Assembly: GCF_022664455.2 (NCBI RefSeq)
Contig: NZ_JAKRKC020000001.1
Span: 3,477,001 to 3,541,000, forward strand
Source of the DNA: Actinomadura luzonensis
GTDB taxonomy: Bacteria > Actinomycetota > Actinomycetes > Streptosporangiales > Streptosporangiaceae
Length of the DNA stretch: 64,000 bases
Direction: 5' to 3'
In this document: one piece after another, positions 42,538 through 51,348 of the stretch
Layout of the letters: every line of letters starts with the position of its first letter
Position numbering within the stretch: position 1 is the first letter of the stretch
Notes under the pieces: generated by a model
What the model was told of the DNA's origin: nothing
What the model saw: the letters and a program-made list of their open reading frames with translations, nothing else
Database searches by the model: none
Translations under genes and position numbers: made by a program

Positions 42538-44828
42538 TCGGTGGCCAGGCGGGACAGCACCGGCGGAAGCTCACCCTCGTAGGCCACCGTCAGCCGCCGC
42601 GTCGCCCGCGTCACCGCCACGTACAGGTCCCGCCCGCCCATCGGCGAGCGCCCCAGGATGCCCGCCGGGTCCACCACCACGACCGCGTCGAACTCCAGCC
42701 CCTTGGCCTGCGTCACCGTCAGCACCGCCACCGGCGCGTCCAGGTCGGCCGCCGGGAACAGCCGCCCCACCTCCTCGCGCGCCGCGTCCGAGGTCACCAC
42801 CCCCACCCGGCCCTCCCCGAGCGCCGCCAGCTCCCCGGCGACCAGGTCCGGCAGCACCGAGAACGGCGCCGCGGCCGGCAGCCGCACCGCCCGCGGCGCC
42901 GCCTCGCCCGACCGCACCGACTCCGGCGGCTCCTGCGCCGGGTCGAAGGACCGCAGCACGTCCGCCGCCACGTCCATGATCTCCACCGGCGTGCGGTAGT
43001 TCACCTTCAGGTGCTCCACCCGCCAGCGGCCCTCCAGGTACGGGTCCAGCACCTCCCCCCACGAGCGCGCCCCGGCCGCCGAGCCCGTCTGCGCGATGTC
43101 GCCCACCACGGTCAACGACTTGGCCGGCACCCGCCGCATCACCATCCGCCACGCCATCGCCGACAGCTCCTGCGCCTCGTCCACGATCACGTGCCCGTAG
43201 GCCCAGCCCCGGTCCACGGCCGCCCGGTCGGCCGTGGTCAGCTCCGCCCCGTCGTCGGCGTGCCGCTCCGACAGCACGTCCGCCCGCGCGAAGACGCCCT
43301 CCTCGGCCACGCCCGTGCTCTGCAGCACCTCATCGGCGAACAGCAGCCGCTCGTCCTGCTCGGCGCGCGCGGCGCGGCCGGCCGCGCGGCGGGCGGAGTC
43401 GTCCTCGCCCAGCAGCTCGGCCGCCTCGTCCAGCAGCGGCACGTCGCCGACCGTCCACGGCGACCCGGCCGGGCGCACCAGGCTCGGCCAGTCCAGGCCG
43501 GGCGGCGCCACCGACCACAACGCGCCCGGATCGGCCAGCAGGTCCCCGACGAGCTGCTGCGGCGTCAGCTCCGGCCACAGCGCGTCGACCGCGCGGCGCA
43601 CCGCCGGCTCGCCCCACAGCCGCTGCGAGGCCAGCTCCAGGTCCAGCTCGTCCAGGTCGGCCTCCAGGTCCAGCGGCTGGGCCAGCTCCTCCAGCTCCGG
43701 GTCGCCGTTGGCCAGGTCCTCGATGTGCAGCGACTCCTCAAGGGCCCGCGTCTCGGCCCGGGCCAGCTCCTTCAGCAGCTCGGTGACGAACAGCTTGCGC
43801 GCCATGTTGTGCGGCAGCCGCACCGCGCGGGCCCGCTCCCGCAGGCTCGCGCACACGGCGTGCGGCACCCGCAGCGCCAGCCCGTCGAGCTCCACCACCA
43901 GGTCGCCGTCCGGCACCCGCCGGCGCAGCTCCAGCGCGCCCGCCACGACCTCGGTCATCCGCACGTCGCCCTTGACCACGGCCGCCTGCGGCGGGTCGGC
44001 GGCCACCGCCCGCACCCCCGGGAACATCTCCCCCACCGTGGTCAGCACCACCTGCGTCTCGCCCAGCGACGGCAGGACCTGGCCGATGTAGCGCAGGAAC
44101 ATCGCGTTCGGGCCGACCACCAGCACGCCGCGCCGCTCCAGCGTGTCGCGGTGGGTGTAGAGCAGGTACGCCGCCCGGTGCAGCGCCGCCACCGTCTTGC
44201 CGGTGCCCGGGCCGCCCTGCACCACCAGCGCCCCCTGCAGGCCGGCCCTGATCACCCGGTCCTGCTCGGTCTGGATGGTGGCCACCACGTCACCCATCCG
44301 GCCGGTGCGTCCCCGCCGCAGCGCCGCCAGCAGCGCCGCCTCGCCCACCAGCGTGCGCCGCTCCCCCTCGCTCATCCGCTCCAGGTCGAACACCTCGTCG
44401 TCGATCGCGACCACGCGGCGGTCCTTCAGATGCAGGTGCCGGCGGCGCACCAGGCCGCCCGGATCGGTGGCCGTGGCGACGTAGAACGGCCGCGCCGCCG
44501 GCGCCCGCCAGTCGATCAGGACGCTCTCGTGCCGCTCGTCGCGCAGCCCGATCCGGCCGATGTAGGAGCTGACGCCGGAGCCGTCGTCGATGCGGCCGAA
44601 GCACAGGCCGCGCTCGACCGCGTTGAGCTGCGCCAGCCGCCGCGCCTGCTCCGAGGCCAGCGCCTCGCGCTCGACCATCGCCTGGCGGGTGCCGCCGCGC
44701 AGCGTGTACACCTGGCGCAGCGCCGTCTGCGCCCGTTCCCTGGCGAGGTCGAGCAGGCCGTACAGCCACGACACGGTGCGCTGCTCGGTGTCAAGGGCTT
44801 CGGAGAGACCATCTTGACGATTAGCCAT
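42525..44828 (-). CDS. helD: HelD-like RNA polymerase-associated helicase (class II, actinobacterial)
   Basis: 767 residues of the UvrD-like superfamily 1 type. An N-terminal coiled coil (LDTEQRTVSWLYGLLDLARERAQTALRQV), DDGSGVSSYIGRIGLRDERHESVLIDWRAPAARPFY and Walker A VVQGGPGTGKTVAALHRAAYLLY are followed by a HelD-specific insert. VIVDEAQELSAMAWRMV and C-terminal VTQAKGLEFDAVVVVDP and YVAVTRATRRL complete the core. Class II HelD removes stalled RNA polymerase and can protect from rifamycins. The leader holds competing hairpins; I saw no rifamycin-associated element. Confidence 0.92.
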   Translation of the reverse strand: MANRQDGLSEALDTEQRTVSWLYGLLDLARERAQTALRQVYTLRGGTRQAMVEREALASEQARRLAQLNAVERGLCFGRIDDGSGVSSYIGRIGLRDERHESVLIDWRAPAARPFYVATATDPGGLVRRRHLHLKDRRVVAIDDEVFDLERMSEGERRTLVGEAALLAALRRGRTGRMGDVVATIQTEQDRVIRAGLQGALVVQGGPGTGKTVAALHRAAYLLYTHRDTLERRGVLVVGPNAMFLRYIGQVLPSLGETQVVLTTVGEMFPGVRAVAADPPQAAVVKGDVRMTEVVAGALELRRRVPDGDLVVELDGLALRVPHAVCASLRERARAVRLPHNMARKLFVTELLKELARAETRALEESLHIEDLANGDPELEELAQPLDLEADLDELDLELASQRLWGEPAVRRAVDALWPELTPQQLVGDLLADPGALWSVAPPGLDWPSLVRPAGSPWTVGDVPLLDEAAELLGEDDSARRAAGRAARAEQDERLLFADEVLQSTGVAEEGVFARADVLSERHADDGAELTTADRAAVDRGWAYGHVIVDEAQELSAMAWRMVMRRVPAKSLTVVGDIAQTGSAAGARSWGEVLDPYLEGRWRVEHLKVNYRTPVEIMDVAADVLRSFDPAQEPPESVRSGEAAPRAVRLPAAAPFSVLPDLVAGELAALGEGRVGVVTSDAAREEVGRLFPAADLDAPVAVLTVTQAKGLEFDAVVVVDPAGILGRSPMGGRDLYVAVTRATRRLTVAYEGELPPVLSRLATESTT

Positions 44829-44839
44829 CGGGTGGTATA

Positions 44840-44891
44840 CTCCTAACGGGAGAGCTGTGAAGCTCAAGATCTGAGTGGAGCCTTTGAGCTT
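44840..44891 (-). promoter_or_regulatory. helD leader with mutually exclusive hairpins
   Basis: On the minus strand AAGCTCAA (44891-44884) can pair with TTGAGCTT (44867-44860). GAGCT (44865-44861) can instead pair with AGCTC (44856-44852) over a 4-nt loop. CTCCC (44852-44848) can pair with GGAG of the Shine-Dalgarno (44843-44840). The pairings exclude one another, as in an attenuator. A DNA-operator role is the alternative. Confidence 0.45.
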
Positions 44892-44969
44892 ACCCCCGAG
44901 CGGCACGCCCGCGCAATCGGCGACCTCACCCTGCCGCCCTGCGGCGGCTCGACTCCGGGCGGCTGAGCT

Positions 44970-44999
44970 ACGGGCAGGTCAGCTACGGGCAGGTCAGCT
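44970..44999 (-). repeat. 15-nt tandem repeat spanning the lacI-type stop codon
   Basis: Two exact copies (44970-44984, 44985-44999) each contain a TGA in the gene's frame, so the stop codon is duplicated. Confidence 0.85.
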
Positions 45000-46031
45000 C
45001 CGCGGCGGCGCAGCGGTGGAATGGCGCGGCACCAGCGTCGGCGTCACCGAGAACCGCACCGACGACACCCGCCCCTCGATCCGCTCCAGCAGCAGCCGCC
45101 CCGCCGTGCGGCCCATCGCCGCGCCGCCCTGATCGACGCTCGTCAGCGAAATGCTCGACAACGCCGCCAGCCGCGTGTTGTCGTACCCGGCCAGCGACAC
45201 GTCCTGCGGCACCGCCAGCCCCGCCTCGTGCAGCGCCCGCAACGCGCCCAGCGCCGCCAGGTCCGCCCCCGCGAAGATCGCCGTCGGCCGCGGCGAACGG
45301 GCCAGCAGCGCCCGCGCCCCCTCATAGCCGCCCTCCTCGCTGTAGGAGGTCAGCGCCACCGCGATCCCGTCCTCCAGCCCGTGCTCGCGCATCACCCGCT
45401 CGTACGTCGCCGCCCGGATCACGTGCAACGCCGCCGCCGCCCGCACCCGCCCGCCCGGCCGGTGCCCGATGTGCGCGATCCGCCGGTGCCCTAGCCCGAT
45501 CAGGTGCCGCACCACCAGCTCCGCACCCAGCTCGTCGTCGTCGTGCACCGCGTCGTACACCGCCGACCGCTCGTGCTGCCCCAGCACCACCGTCGGGACC
45601 TGCGCCGCCACCTCCTCCAGCCGCGCCCGCCCCAGCTCCGGAGCGATCATCAAGATGCCGTCCACCTGCCGGTCCACCAGCGCGTCGATCGCCCGCGCCT
45701 CCGCCTCCGTGCCCGGGCCGCCCTGCACCATGATCGCCTGATAGTCGGTGCCGGCGAGCTGCTCGTTCAGCCCGTCCAGGATGTCGGGGAAGAACGGGTT
45801 GCGCAGGTCGGGCAGCAGCACCCCGATCGTGAACGTCCGGCCCCGCATCGCCCGCGCCGCCGCGTGCGGCCGGTACCCCAGCTCCTCGATCGCGGCCTTC
45901 ACCCGGTCCCGCATCGCGGGACTGACCCCGTAGGCGTTGCGCAGCACCTTCGACACCGCCGTCGTCGACACCCCCGCGTGGCGCGCCACATCGGCAATCG
46001 TCACCCTCCGTGGCCGCTCGCGCGTGGCCAT
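44994..46031 (-). CDS. LacI family regulator
   Basis: 345 residues. The HTH and hinge (VTIADVARHAGVSTTAVSKVLRNAYGVSPAMRDRVKAAIEELGYRPHAAARAMRGRTFTIGVLLPDLRNPFF) are canonical, followed by a periplasmic-binding-type sugar domain. It is divergent from an SDR gene, its likely target. Its ligand is presumably a sugar or sugar acid. Confidence 0.94.
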   Translation of the reverse strand: MATRERPRRVTIADVARHAGVSTTAVSKVLRNAYGVSPAMRDRVKAAIEELGYRPHAAARAMRGRTFTIGVLLPDLRNPFFPDILDGLNEQLAGTDYQAIMVQGGPGTEAEARAIDALVDRQVDGILMIAPELGRARLEEVAAQVPTVVLGQHERSAVYDAVHDDDELGAELVVRHLIGLGHRRIAHIGHRPGGRVRAAAALHVIRAATYERVMREHGLEDGIAVALTSYSEEGGYEGARALLARSPRPTAIFAGADLAALGALRALHEAGLAVPQDVSLAGYDNTRLAALSSISLTSVDQGGAAMGRTAGRLLLERIEGRVSSVRFSVTPTLVPRHSTAAPPRS

Positions 46032-46122
46032 CCCCGACTCTCCTCCCGGACGCGCAACGTGCCGATTGTACGAGCGCCCCGCCCCCGCCCGCCCCACCCC
46101 GGCGGTGCTAGCTTGTGCCACC

Positions 46123-46896
46123 GTGTCGGACTATCTGCGGGAGCTGTTCTCCCTCCACGGCCGCCGGGCCCTGATCACCGGCGGCAGCTCCGGAATCGGC
46201 TACGCCATGGCCGAGGCCATCGGCCGCGCCGGCGCCGAGGTGGTGCTCGTCGCCCGCCGCCCCGCCGAGCTCGGCCAGGCCGCCGACCGGCTGCGGGAGC
46301 ACGGCGTCACCGCCACCACCATCAGCGCCGACCTCGCCTCCCGCGACGACGTCCAGCGCGTCTGCCGCACCTGCGACGACACCATCGGCGACATCGACAT
46401 CCTGGTCAACAACGCCGGCAACAACATCCGCAAGCCCATGGCCGAGCTGACCACCGGCGACTACGACCTCACCCTCGCCGTCAACCTCACCGCCCCCTAC
46501 CTGCTCGGCCAGCACTTCGGGCCGAAGATGGCCGCCCGCGGCCGGGGCCGCATCATCAACGTCGGCTCGCAGCAGTCCGTCAGCGCCTTCGGCGACAGCG
46601 GTGCGTACGGCGCCGCCAAGGCCGGCCTGGCCGGCCTCACCCGCTCCCAGGCCGAAGCCTGGTCGCCCGCCGGCGTGTGCGTCAACACGATCATCCCCGG
46701 CTTCGTGCTGACCCCGCTCACCGCACCCGCCCAGGCCGTCCCCGGACGCGTCGAAGCCCTCGCCGCCCGCCACATGACCGGCCGCAACGGCCTGCCGGCC
46801 GACTTCGCCGGGGCCGCGGTGTTCCTGGCGGGGGACGCGTCGGCGTTCGTCACCGGCCAGATGCTGTTCGTCGACGGCGGCTTCTTCGTCCACTGA
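46123..46896 (+). CDS. SDR oxidoreductase (gluconate 5-dehydrogenase / KduD-like)
   Basis: 257 residues. Cofactor motif TGGSSGIGYAMAE, NNAG (LVNNAGNNIRKP) and active site S...YxxxK (NVGSQQSVSAFGDSGAYGAAKAGL) are intact. Sequence flow is closest to gluconate 5-dehydrogenase/2-deoxy-D-gluconate 3-dehydrogenase types. GTG 46123 lies 8 nt after TAGCTT, so it is possibly leaderless. The divergent LacI suggests sugar-acid catabolism. Confidence 0.88.
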   Translation: MSDYLRELFSLHGRRALITGGSSGIGYAMAEAIGRAGAEVVLVARRPAELGQAADRLREHGVTATTISADLASRDDVQRVCRTCDDTIGDIDILVNNAGNNIRKPMAELTTGDYDLTLAVNLTAPYLLGQHFGPKMAARGRGRIINVGSQQSVSAFGDSGAYGAAKAGLAGLTRSQAEAWSPAGVCVNTIIPGFVLTPLTAPAQAVPGRVEALAARHMTGRNGLPADFAGAAVFLAGDASAFVTGQMLFVDGGFFVH

Positions 46897-46993
46897 CCGC
46901 CCGCCGCCGTGCGGCCTCCTCCCCCGACGGCCACCCGCCGCTCCACGGCCCCCCTCCCCCGGCTGAGTGCGTCTGTCACCGGCCGCCCGGGGC

Positions 46994-47929
46994 TCAGCGC
47001 GGCAGCACCCAGCCCGGCGTCCACGTCCCGGCCCCGCCGCGACCCGCCGCCGTGGCGGCGAGGTAGGCGCGCAGCGTGGCCAGCGCCGGGTGCGGGTCAT
47101 CGCGCCGCCACAGCAGCGAATGCGGATAGACCGGCACCGGATCGGTCACCGGGACGCGCCGCAGCCCGTGCCCCGCGGGCCAGACCAGACGGGTCCGCCC
47201 GCCCATGAACGTCGCCAGGGCCGGGGTGTCGGCGATGGTGTCGAGCAGCGCGTCGGAGCCGAAGTTCGGACCGGTCGCCTCGATGGTCAGGCCGAACTCC
47301 GCGACGAGATCATCGTAGTAGGCGGCCCACTCGGTGCCAGGGACGAGACCGGGCATCCAGATCCGGTGCCCGGCGAGCTGCGCGAGAGTCACCGACCGGG
47401 CCCCGGCCAGCACGTGCGCCGGTCCGACGAGCAGCTCCAGCGGCTCGTCGAGCACCCGTACCGACTCGACGTCCCCGGGCAGCGGCCGGCCCGGCATGGC
47501 GACAGCGCGGAAGGACGCGTCGAGCGCACCCGACCGGACGGCGGCGACGGCCTCCCCGATGTCGAACACCATCACCACGTCGAGCTCGATCTCCGGGTAC
47601 GCGGCGTGGAAGCCCCGCATCAGCCCCGACGCCGCGCTGCGTGAAGCGATCATGTCGACCCGCAGCGGACGGCGTCCGGCGCGCACCGACGACACCGCCC
47701 GCTCGGCGACCCGCAGCAGCTCCCGCGCGTGCGGCAGGAACGCCTGCCCGTCGATGGTGAGCTCGGCGCCGCGCGGCGTGCGGGTGAACAACCGCACGCC
47801 CACGCTCCGCTCCAGCGCGGCGATGCGCTTGGAGACCGCCTGCTGCGTGATCGCCAGCTCGGCGGCGGCCTCCTGGAACTGCCCCGCCTCGGCGGCGGCC
47901 ACGAACGTCCGGACGGTGTCGAGATCCAT
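46994..47929 (-). CDS. LysR family regulator
   Basis: 311 residues. The winged HTH (MDLDTVRTFVAAAEAGQFQEAAAELAITQQAVSKRIAALERSVGVRLFTRTPRGAELTIDGQAFL) is canonical, with a LysR substrate domain after it. It is divergent from an MFS exporter, which it probably regulates. Confidence 0.94.
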   Translation of the reverse strand: MDLDTVRTFVAAAEAGQFQEAAAELAITQQAVSKRIAALERSVGVRLFTRTPRGAELTIDGQAFLPHARELLRVAERAVSSVRAGRRPLRVDMIASRSAASGLMRGFHAAYPEIELDVVMVFDIGEAVAAVRSGALDASFRAVAMPGRPLPGDVESVRVLDEPLELLVGPAHVLAGARSVTLAQLAGHRIWMPGLVPGTEWAAYYDDLVAEFGLTIEATGPNFGSDALLDTIADTPALATFMGGRTRLVWPAGHGLRRVPVTDPVPVYPHSLLWRRDDPHPALATLRAYLAATAAGRGGAGTWTPGWVLPR

Positions 47930-47946
47930 GCGCCCACCCTAGAGAC

Positions 47947-47961
47947 ACAACCGTCCGTTGT
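47947..47961. promoter_or_regulatory. LysR-type T-N11-A box
   Basis: ACAAC-CGTCC-GTTGT lies 18 nt before the LysR start in the divergent region with the MFS gene. A second inverted repeat, CCGATC-ACC-GATCGG (48018-48032), lies closer to the MFS gene. Confidence 0.55.
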
Positions 47962-48064
47962 AGCTGTACGGCCTCCCGGTTGTTTGATCTCGGGAGCCGA
48001 CCCCCGCTTTGATGCTTCCGATCACCGATCGGTTGTACGAGCAAGCGGACGAGAGGCGTCGAAC

Positions 48065-49825
48065 ATGGGGACCGGGCACCGGCTGAGACCAACGAGCGGA
48101 CACCGACTGGGACACCGGCTGGGACGGCGGCCGGGACGGCGGCTGGGACACCGGCTGGGGCAGCGGTTCGGATGGCTCTGGGCGGCGTACGCGACCAGCG
48201 CCCTCGGCACCTGGCTCGCCTTCGGCGCGTTCCCACTGATCGCGATCCAGGTGCTGCACGCCGGCCCGGCCGAGGTGGCGGCGCTGTCCTCCGTGGGCGC
48301 GCTGGCTGGCGCGGCCCTGGCGGTGCCGCTCGGCCCGTGGGTGGAGTTCCGGCGCAAGCCGCCGGTGCTGGTCGCGATGGACCTGGCGCGCTTCGCGGCA
48401 CTGCTGACCATCCCCGCCGCCTTCGCGCTCGGCGTGCTCTCCTTCGTGCAGCTGCTGCTGGTCTCGATCGTCGCCGCGGCGGCCGACATCACCTTCCGCG
48501 CCGCCTCCGGCGCGTACCTGAAGACCCTGCTGCCCGCCCGGGACCTCCTCGCCGCCAACGCCCGCTTCGAGTCCACCTCCTGGACGACCACGATCATCGG
48601 CCCTCCACTGGGCGGCGCCGCCATCGGACTGCTCGGCCCGGTCGCGACGGTCGTCGCCGACGCCGTCAGCTACCTGATCTCCGCCCTCGCCATCACCACC
48701 TCCGGCCGCCCAGAACCCCACCCCACAAGCTCGCCGCCCCCACCCCGACGTCCCGAGGGCCCGGAGCAACATCTCCTGATCCCGGACCTGCCGCCGGAGC
48801 CACGCCCGGCAGTCCCGGAACCACCCGCCAGGGGCGGGCAGCTCTGCCTCGCCGGCCCGCAACCAAGCGCCACACGACCGAGTCCAGGCGCCGCAGGACC
48901 GACGCCAAGGGTCGCAGGCCCGGCATCCCACCCCGACCCCGCACCCCCGAAGCTCGGCCCGGCAGCCCCAAAGCCGCACGCCCTGGGCCAGGAGCCGCAG
49001 GCCGCAGACCTGGAGCCACACCGCGTAGACCCGGAGCCAGGTACCCCAAACCCTGGACCGCCCGCCGCAGAGCCGGCGCTCCGCCCAGCCGACCCGCAGC
49101 GCCCAGCCGACCCGCAGCGCCCAGCCGACCCGCAGCGCCCAGCCGACCCGGAGCCGCGCGCCGCAGAGTCGGCGGTACGCCTCGCTGGTCGCGAGATGCC
49201 CCGGCTGCGGGCCGGGGACCTGCTGGACGGCTGGCGGCACATCCTCTCCGACGCCGTCCTGCGCCCGCTGTTCCTCAACACCGCCGTGTTCAACGGCCTG
49301 GTGATGGCCATCGACGCGCTGCTGGCCGTCCTCATGCTCGGCCGGCTCGGCTTCGCGCCCTGGCAGTACGGCCTCGCCTTCGCCGCGCCCGCGATCGGCG
49401 GCCTGATCGGGTCGCGGCTGGCCCGCCCGCTCGCCGCCCGGCTCGGGCAGCACCGAGTCCTGGCCACCGCCGGGACGCTGCGCGCGCTCTGGCCCGTCGG
49501 GCTGGCCTTCGTGGGGCCGGGCACCGGCGGGCTGGCGCTGGTGATCACCGTCGAAGCCGGGCTCATCCTCTGCTGCGCGGTGTTCAACCCCCTCGCCGCC
49601 ACCTACCGCCTGGAACGCACCGCGACCGACCGGGTGACCCGCACCCTGTCCGCCTGGACGGTGACGACCAGGGCCTCGACCGCGCTCCTGACCGCCGCCT
49701 GGGGCGTACTGGGCACCCTGCTCGGACCGCGCACGGCCATCGGCCTGGCCGGCGTCCTGCTGCTGGCGACCCCGCTGCTGCTCCCCCGGCGTGCCCGGAC
49801 CCGCACCACGAAGGAGACCTCATGA
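48065..49825 (+). CDS. MFS exporter with a very long proline-rich central loop
   Basis: 586 residues. About six membrane helices on each side (YATSALGTWLAFGAFPLIAIQVLHAGPAEVAALSSVGALAGAALAVPLGPWVEFRRKPPVLVAMDL) follow the MFS_3/enterobactin-exporter-like pattern. The central cytoplasmic loop is expanded to roughly 170 residues of Pro/Ala/Glu-rich sequence with PADPQR repeats. The N-terminus has GHRLG/RRPG repeats. The stop overlaps the isochorismatase start (ATGA). Confidence 0.88.
   Translation: MGTGHRLRPTSGHRLGHRLGRRPGRRLGHRLGQRFGWLWAAYATSALGTWLAFGAFPLIAIQVLHAGPAEVAALSSVGALAGAALAVPLGPWVEFRRKPPVLVAMDLARFAALLTIPAAFALGVLSFVQLLLVSIVAAAADITFRAASGAYLKTLLPARDLLAANARFESTSWTTTIIGPPLGGAAIGLLGPVATVVADAVSYLISALAITTSGRPEPHPTSSPPPPRRPEGPEQHLLIPDLPPEPRPAVPEPPARGGQLCLAGPQPSATRPSPGAAGPTPRVAGPASHPDPAPPKLGPAAPKPHALGQEPQAADLEPHRVDPEPGTPNPGPPAAEPALRPADPQRPADPQRPADPQRPADPEPRAAESAVRLAGREMPRLRAGDLLDGWRHILSDAVLRPLFLNTAVFNGLVMAIDALLAVLMLGRLGFAPWQYGLAFAAPAIGGLIGSRLARPLAARLGQHRVLATAGTLRALWPVGLAFVGPGTGGLALVITVEAGLILCCAVFNPLAATYRLERTATDRVTRTLSAWTVTTRASTALLTAAWGVLGTLLGPRTAIGLAGVLLLATPLLLPRRARTRTTKETS
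49091..49144 (+). repeat. Three 18-nt repeats in the MFS central loop
   Basis: Exact units at 49091-49108, 49109-49126 and 49127-49144, plus partial copies on both sides, encode ADPQRP. Confidence 0.85.
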
Positions 49826-50140
49826 CCGTCGCGCCCCCGCCGCTGGACCCCAGGACGACCGCCCTGCTCGTCCTGGACTGCCAGCCGGCGATCCTGGCCT
49901 CCCTCCCCGACCCGGCGGACACCGAGGCGCTGCTGTCCCGGCTGGCCGGCACCATCACCGACCTGCGGGCACACGGCGCCAGCGTCGTCCACGTACGCCT
50001 GGCCTTCACCACGGACGACTGGACAGCGGTCCCGCCGGACAGCAAGCCCTTCGCGCCCCTCGCCCTCGGCCGCCTCATGCACGACGCCGACCCCGCCACC
50101 GGCTTCCACCCGCGCCTGTCCCCCGAGCCCGGCGACCGCA
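49822..50140 (+). pseudogene. Isochorismatase family hydrolase, 3'-truncated
   Basis: The first ~106 residues (TTALLVLDCQPAILASLPDP, the catalytic Asp; GASVVHVRLAFTTDDW; PATGFHPRLSPEPGD) are a clear isochorismatase-like N-terminal half. After about 50140 the similarity ends abruptly. The conserved lysine and the catalytic cysteine half are missing. The frame stays open to about 50331 but encodes unrelated residues. The start overlaps the MFS stop, so it was coupled to the exporter before the break. Confidence 0.8.
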
Positions 50141-50370
50141 GAGGGTGTCTTCGAACCTTAGAAGTGATCTTGGAGGAGCGCTCGAAAGGGTCCTGGGCGG
50201 GCGGTCGGCGACCAACGCGTCGAACTCACAAAGGTGGATTCGCTTGCATCGGGCATCATGCCCGTCTGGCCGTGGAGTCGATGGAGCTCCGAGGGAGCCC
50301 TGCATGGCGAGCGATCATCCACATTCTATGATCTTCATAGCCCTCCTCCGATGATGGAAGGACATGAGAA
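50141..50370. other. Foreign-looking junction segment after the broken isochorismatase
   Basis: Composition drops in GC relative to the surroundings. The sequence beginning GAGGGTGTCTTCGAACC resembles an insertion-sequence end, but I find no transposase or second inverted repeat. The most plausible reading is a remnant of a deleted mobile element. Confidence 0.4.
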
Positions 50371-51198
50371 ATGCGGCTCAGCCTCCCTCGTAACGGCCTG
50401 CTGGCGGTGGCGGCCCTGGACTTGCTCGTCGCCTTATTGATGGTTGCGGGACGATTGACGCCCACCCCTGCGGGACTGGTGGCCGCGGCGGTGGTCGCGC
50501 CGCTGTCCGCCATGGGATATATGCACGCGTACCGGCTGTTCAGGGCCGCTTGTGAGGTCGGCGCCGCGCCATGGGACGCGCTGAGGACGGTCGCCGATGC
50601 TCTGGTGCCGCTGCAGGTTCGCATGCTCATACGAGCGGAGCACAGGAACCTGGCCAGCTTCGCTCTGTGGGTCAGGCGGCGTCAGGACGGGTTGCCGCCG
50701 GGTGGTATTGCCCTGGGGTATGCGAAGAGTCAGCGGCCGCTGCTGCTGATGTTGCTGTTCGCCGTGGTCGTGCAGGCTGTGGCCCTGGAGTGGATGCTGG
50801 CGGTCTCGAACGCTGCGGCCGGCCTGCGCATCATTGTCATGGTGGCCGATGTCTACCAGCTCCTGTTCGTGCTGGCCCTCGGGGCGGCGTCCGCCACCCG
50901 GCCGCATGTCGTGACCGCGGAGGAGTTGCGCATTCGCTATGGCGCGTACTTCGACCTGCGCGTCCCGCGCGAGCTCATCGCCTCGGTCAAGGTGAGCCGT
51001 AACTACGACGCGCGCGGTGTGATCGAAGTGGCGGACGGCCACCTCACGCTGGGAGTGGACGCGCAGACCAACCTGATCGTCAACCTGACCGGGCCGATCA
51101 CCGTCACCAGGCCCCTCGGCCGTCGCGAGCGCATCACGACGATCCGCTTCTACGCCGACGACCCTGGCCTTGCGTTGAAAAGCCTGAAAGGGCGTTAG
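50371..51198 (+). CDS. Membrane protein with a PH-like tail, unknown
   Basis: 275 residues. Two N-terminal hydrophobic segments, two more near the middle (PLLLMLLFAVVVQAVALEWML, IIVMVADVYQLLFVLALGA), then a beta-rich C-terminal domain (VVTAEELRIRYGAYFDLRVPRELIASVKVSRNY) that looks like a PH-like/DUF304-type fold. GC is lower than in neighbours and a TTA codon occurs near 50434, consistent with recent acquisition. Confidence 0.7.
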   Translation: MRLSLPRNGLLAVAALDLLVALLMVAGRLTPTPAGLVAAAVVAPLSAMGYMHAYRLFRAACEVGAAPWDALRTVADALVPLQVRMLIRAEHRNLASFALWVRRRQDGLPPGGIALGYAKSQRPLLLMLLFAVVVQAVALEWMLAVSNAAAGLRIIVMVADVYQLLFVLALGAASATRPHVVTAEELRIRYGAYFDLRVPRELIASVKVSRNYDARGVIEVADGHLTLGVDAQTNLIVNLTGPITVTRPLGRRERITTIRFYADDPGLALKSLKGR

Positions 51199-51213
51199 TG
51201 AACCAGTGCCGCG

Positions 51214-51306
51214 TCAGGCCACGTTTGCCTTCTTGACGATCCTGCGTAGCCGATCGTCGTTAGTGTTGCGGTTGCGCCAGGCGCCCCGTCGGCCGCCCAG
51301 AAGCAC
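51214..51306 (-). pseudogene. IS630-family transposase C-terminal remnant
   Basis: The frame ending at 51214 reads WRNRNTNDDRLRRIVKKANVA and a stop. This matches from memory the C-terminal tail of actinobacterial IS630 transposases (..WRN.h..D.RLR..V.+ANVA). Nothing of the catalytic domain remains upstream. Confidence 0.6.
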
Positions 51307-51348
51307 GCCGTGTGACGCACCTCCTTGAGACCGGCAGGGCTCCGGTGC

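Noticed and set aside
44829..44993. Possible rifamycin-associated element before helD
   Set aside because: I looked for the GGGGCTTGC/GCAAGCCCC type repeat and did not see it; only the AAGCTC hairpins are present.
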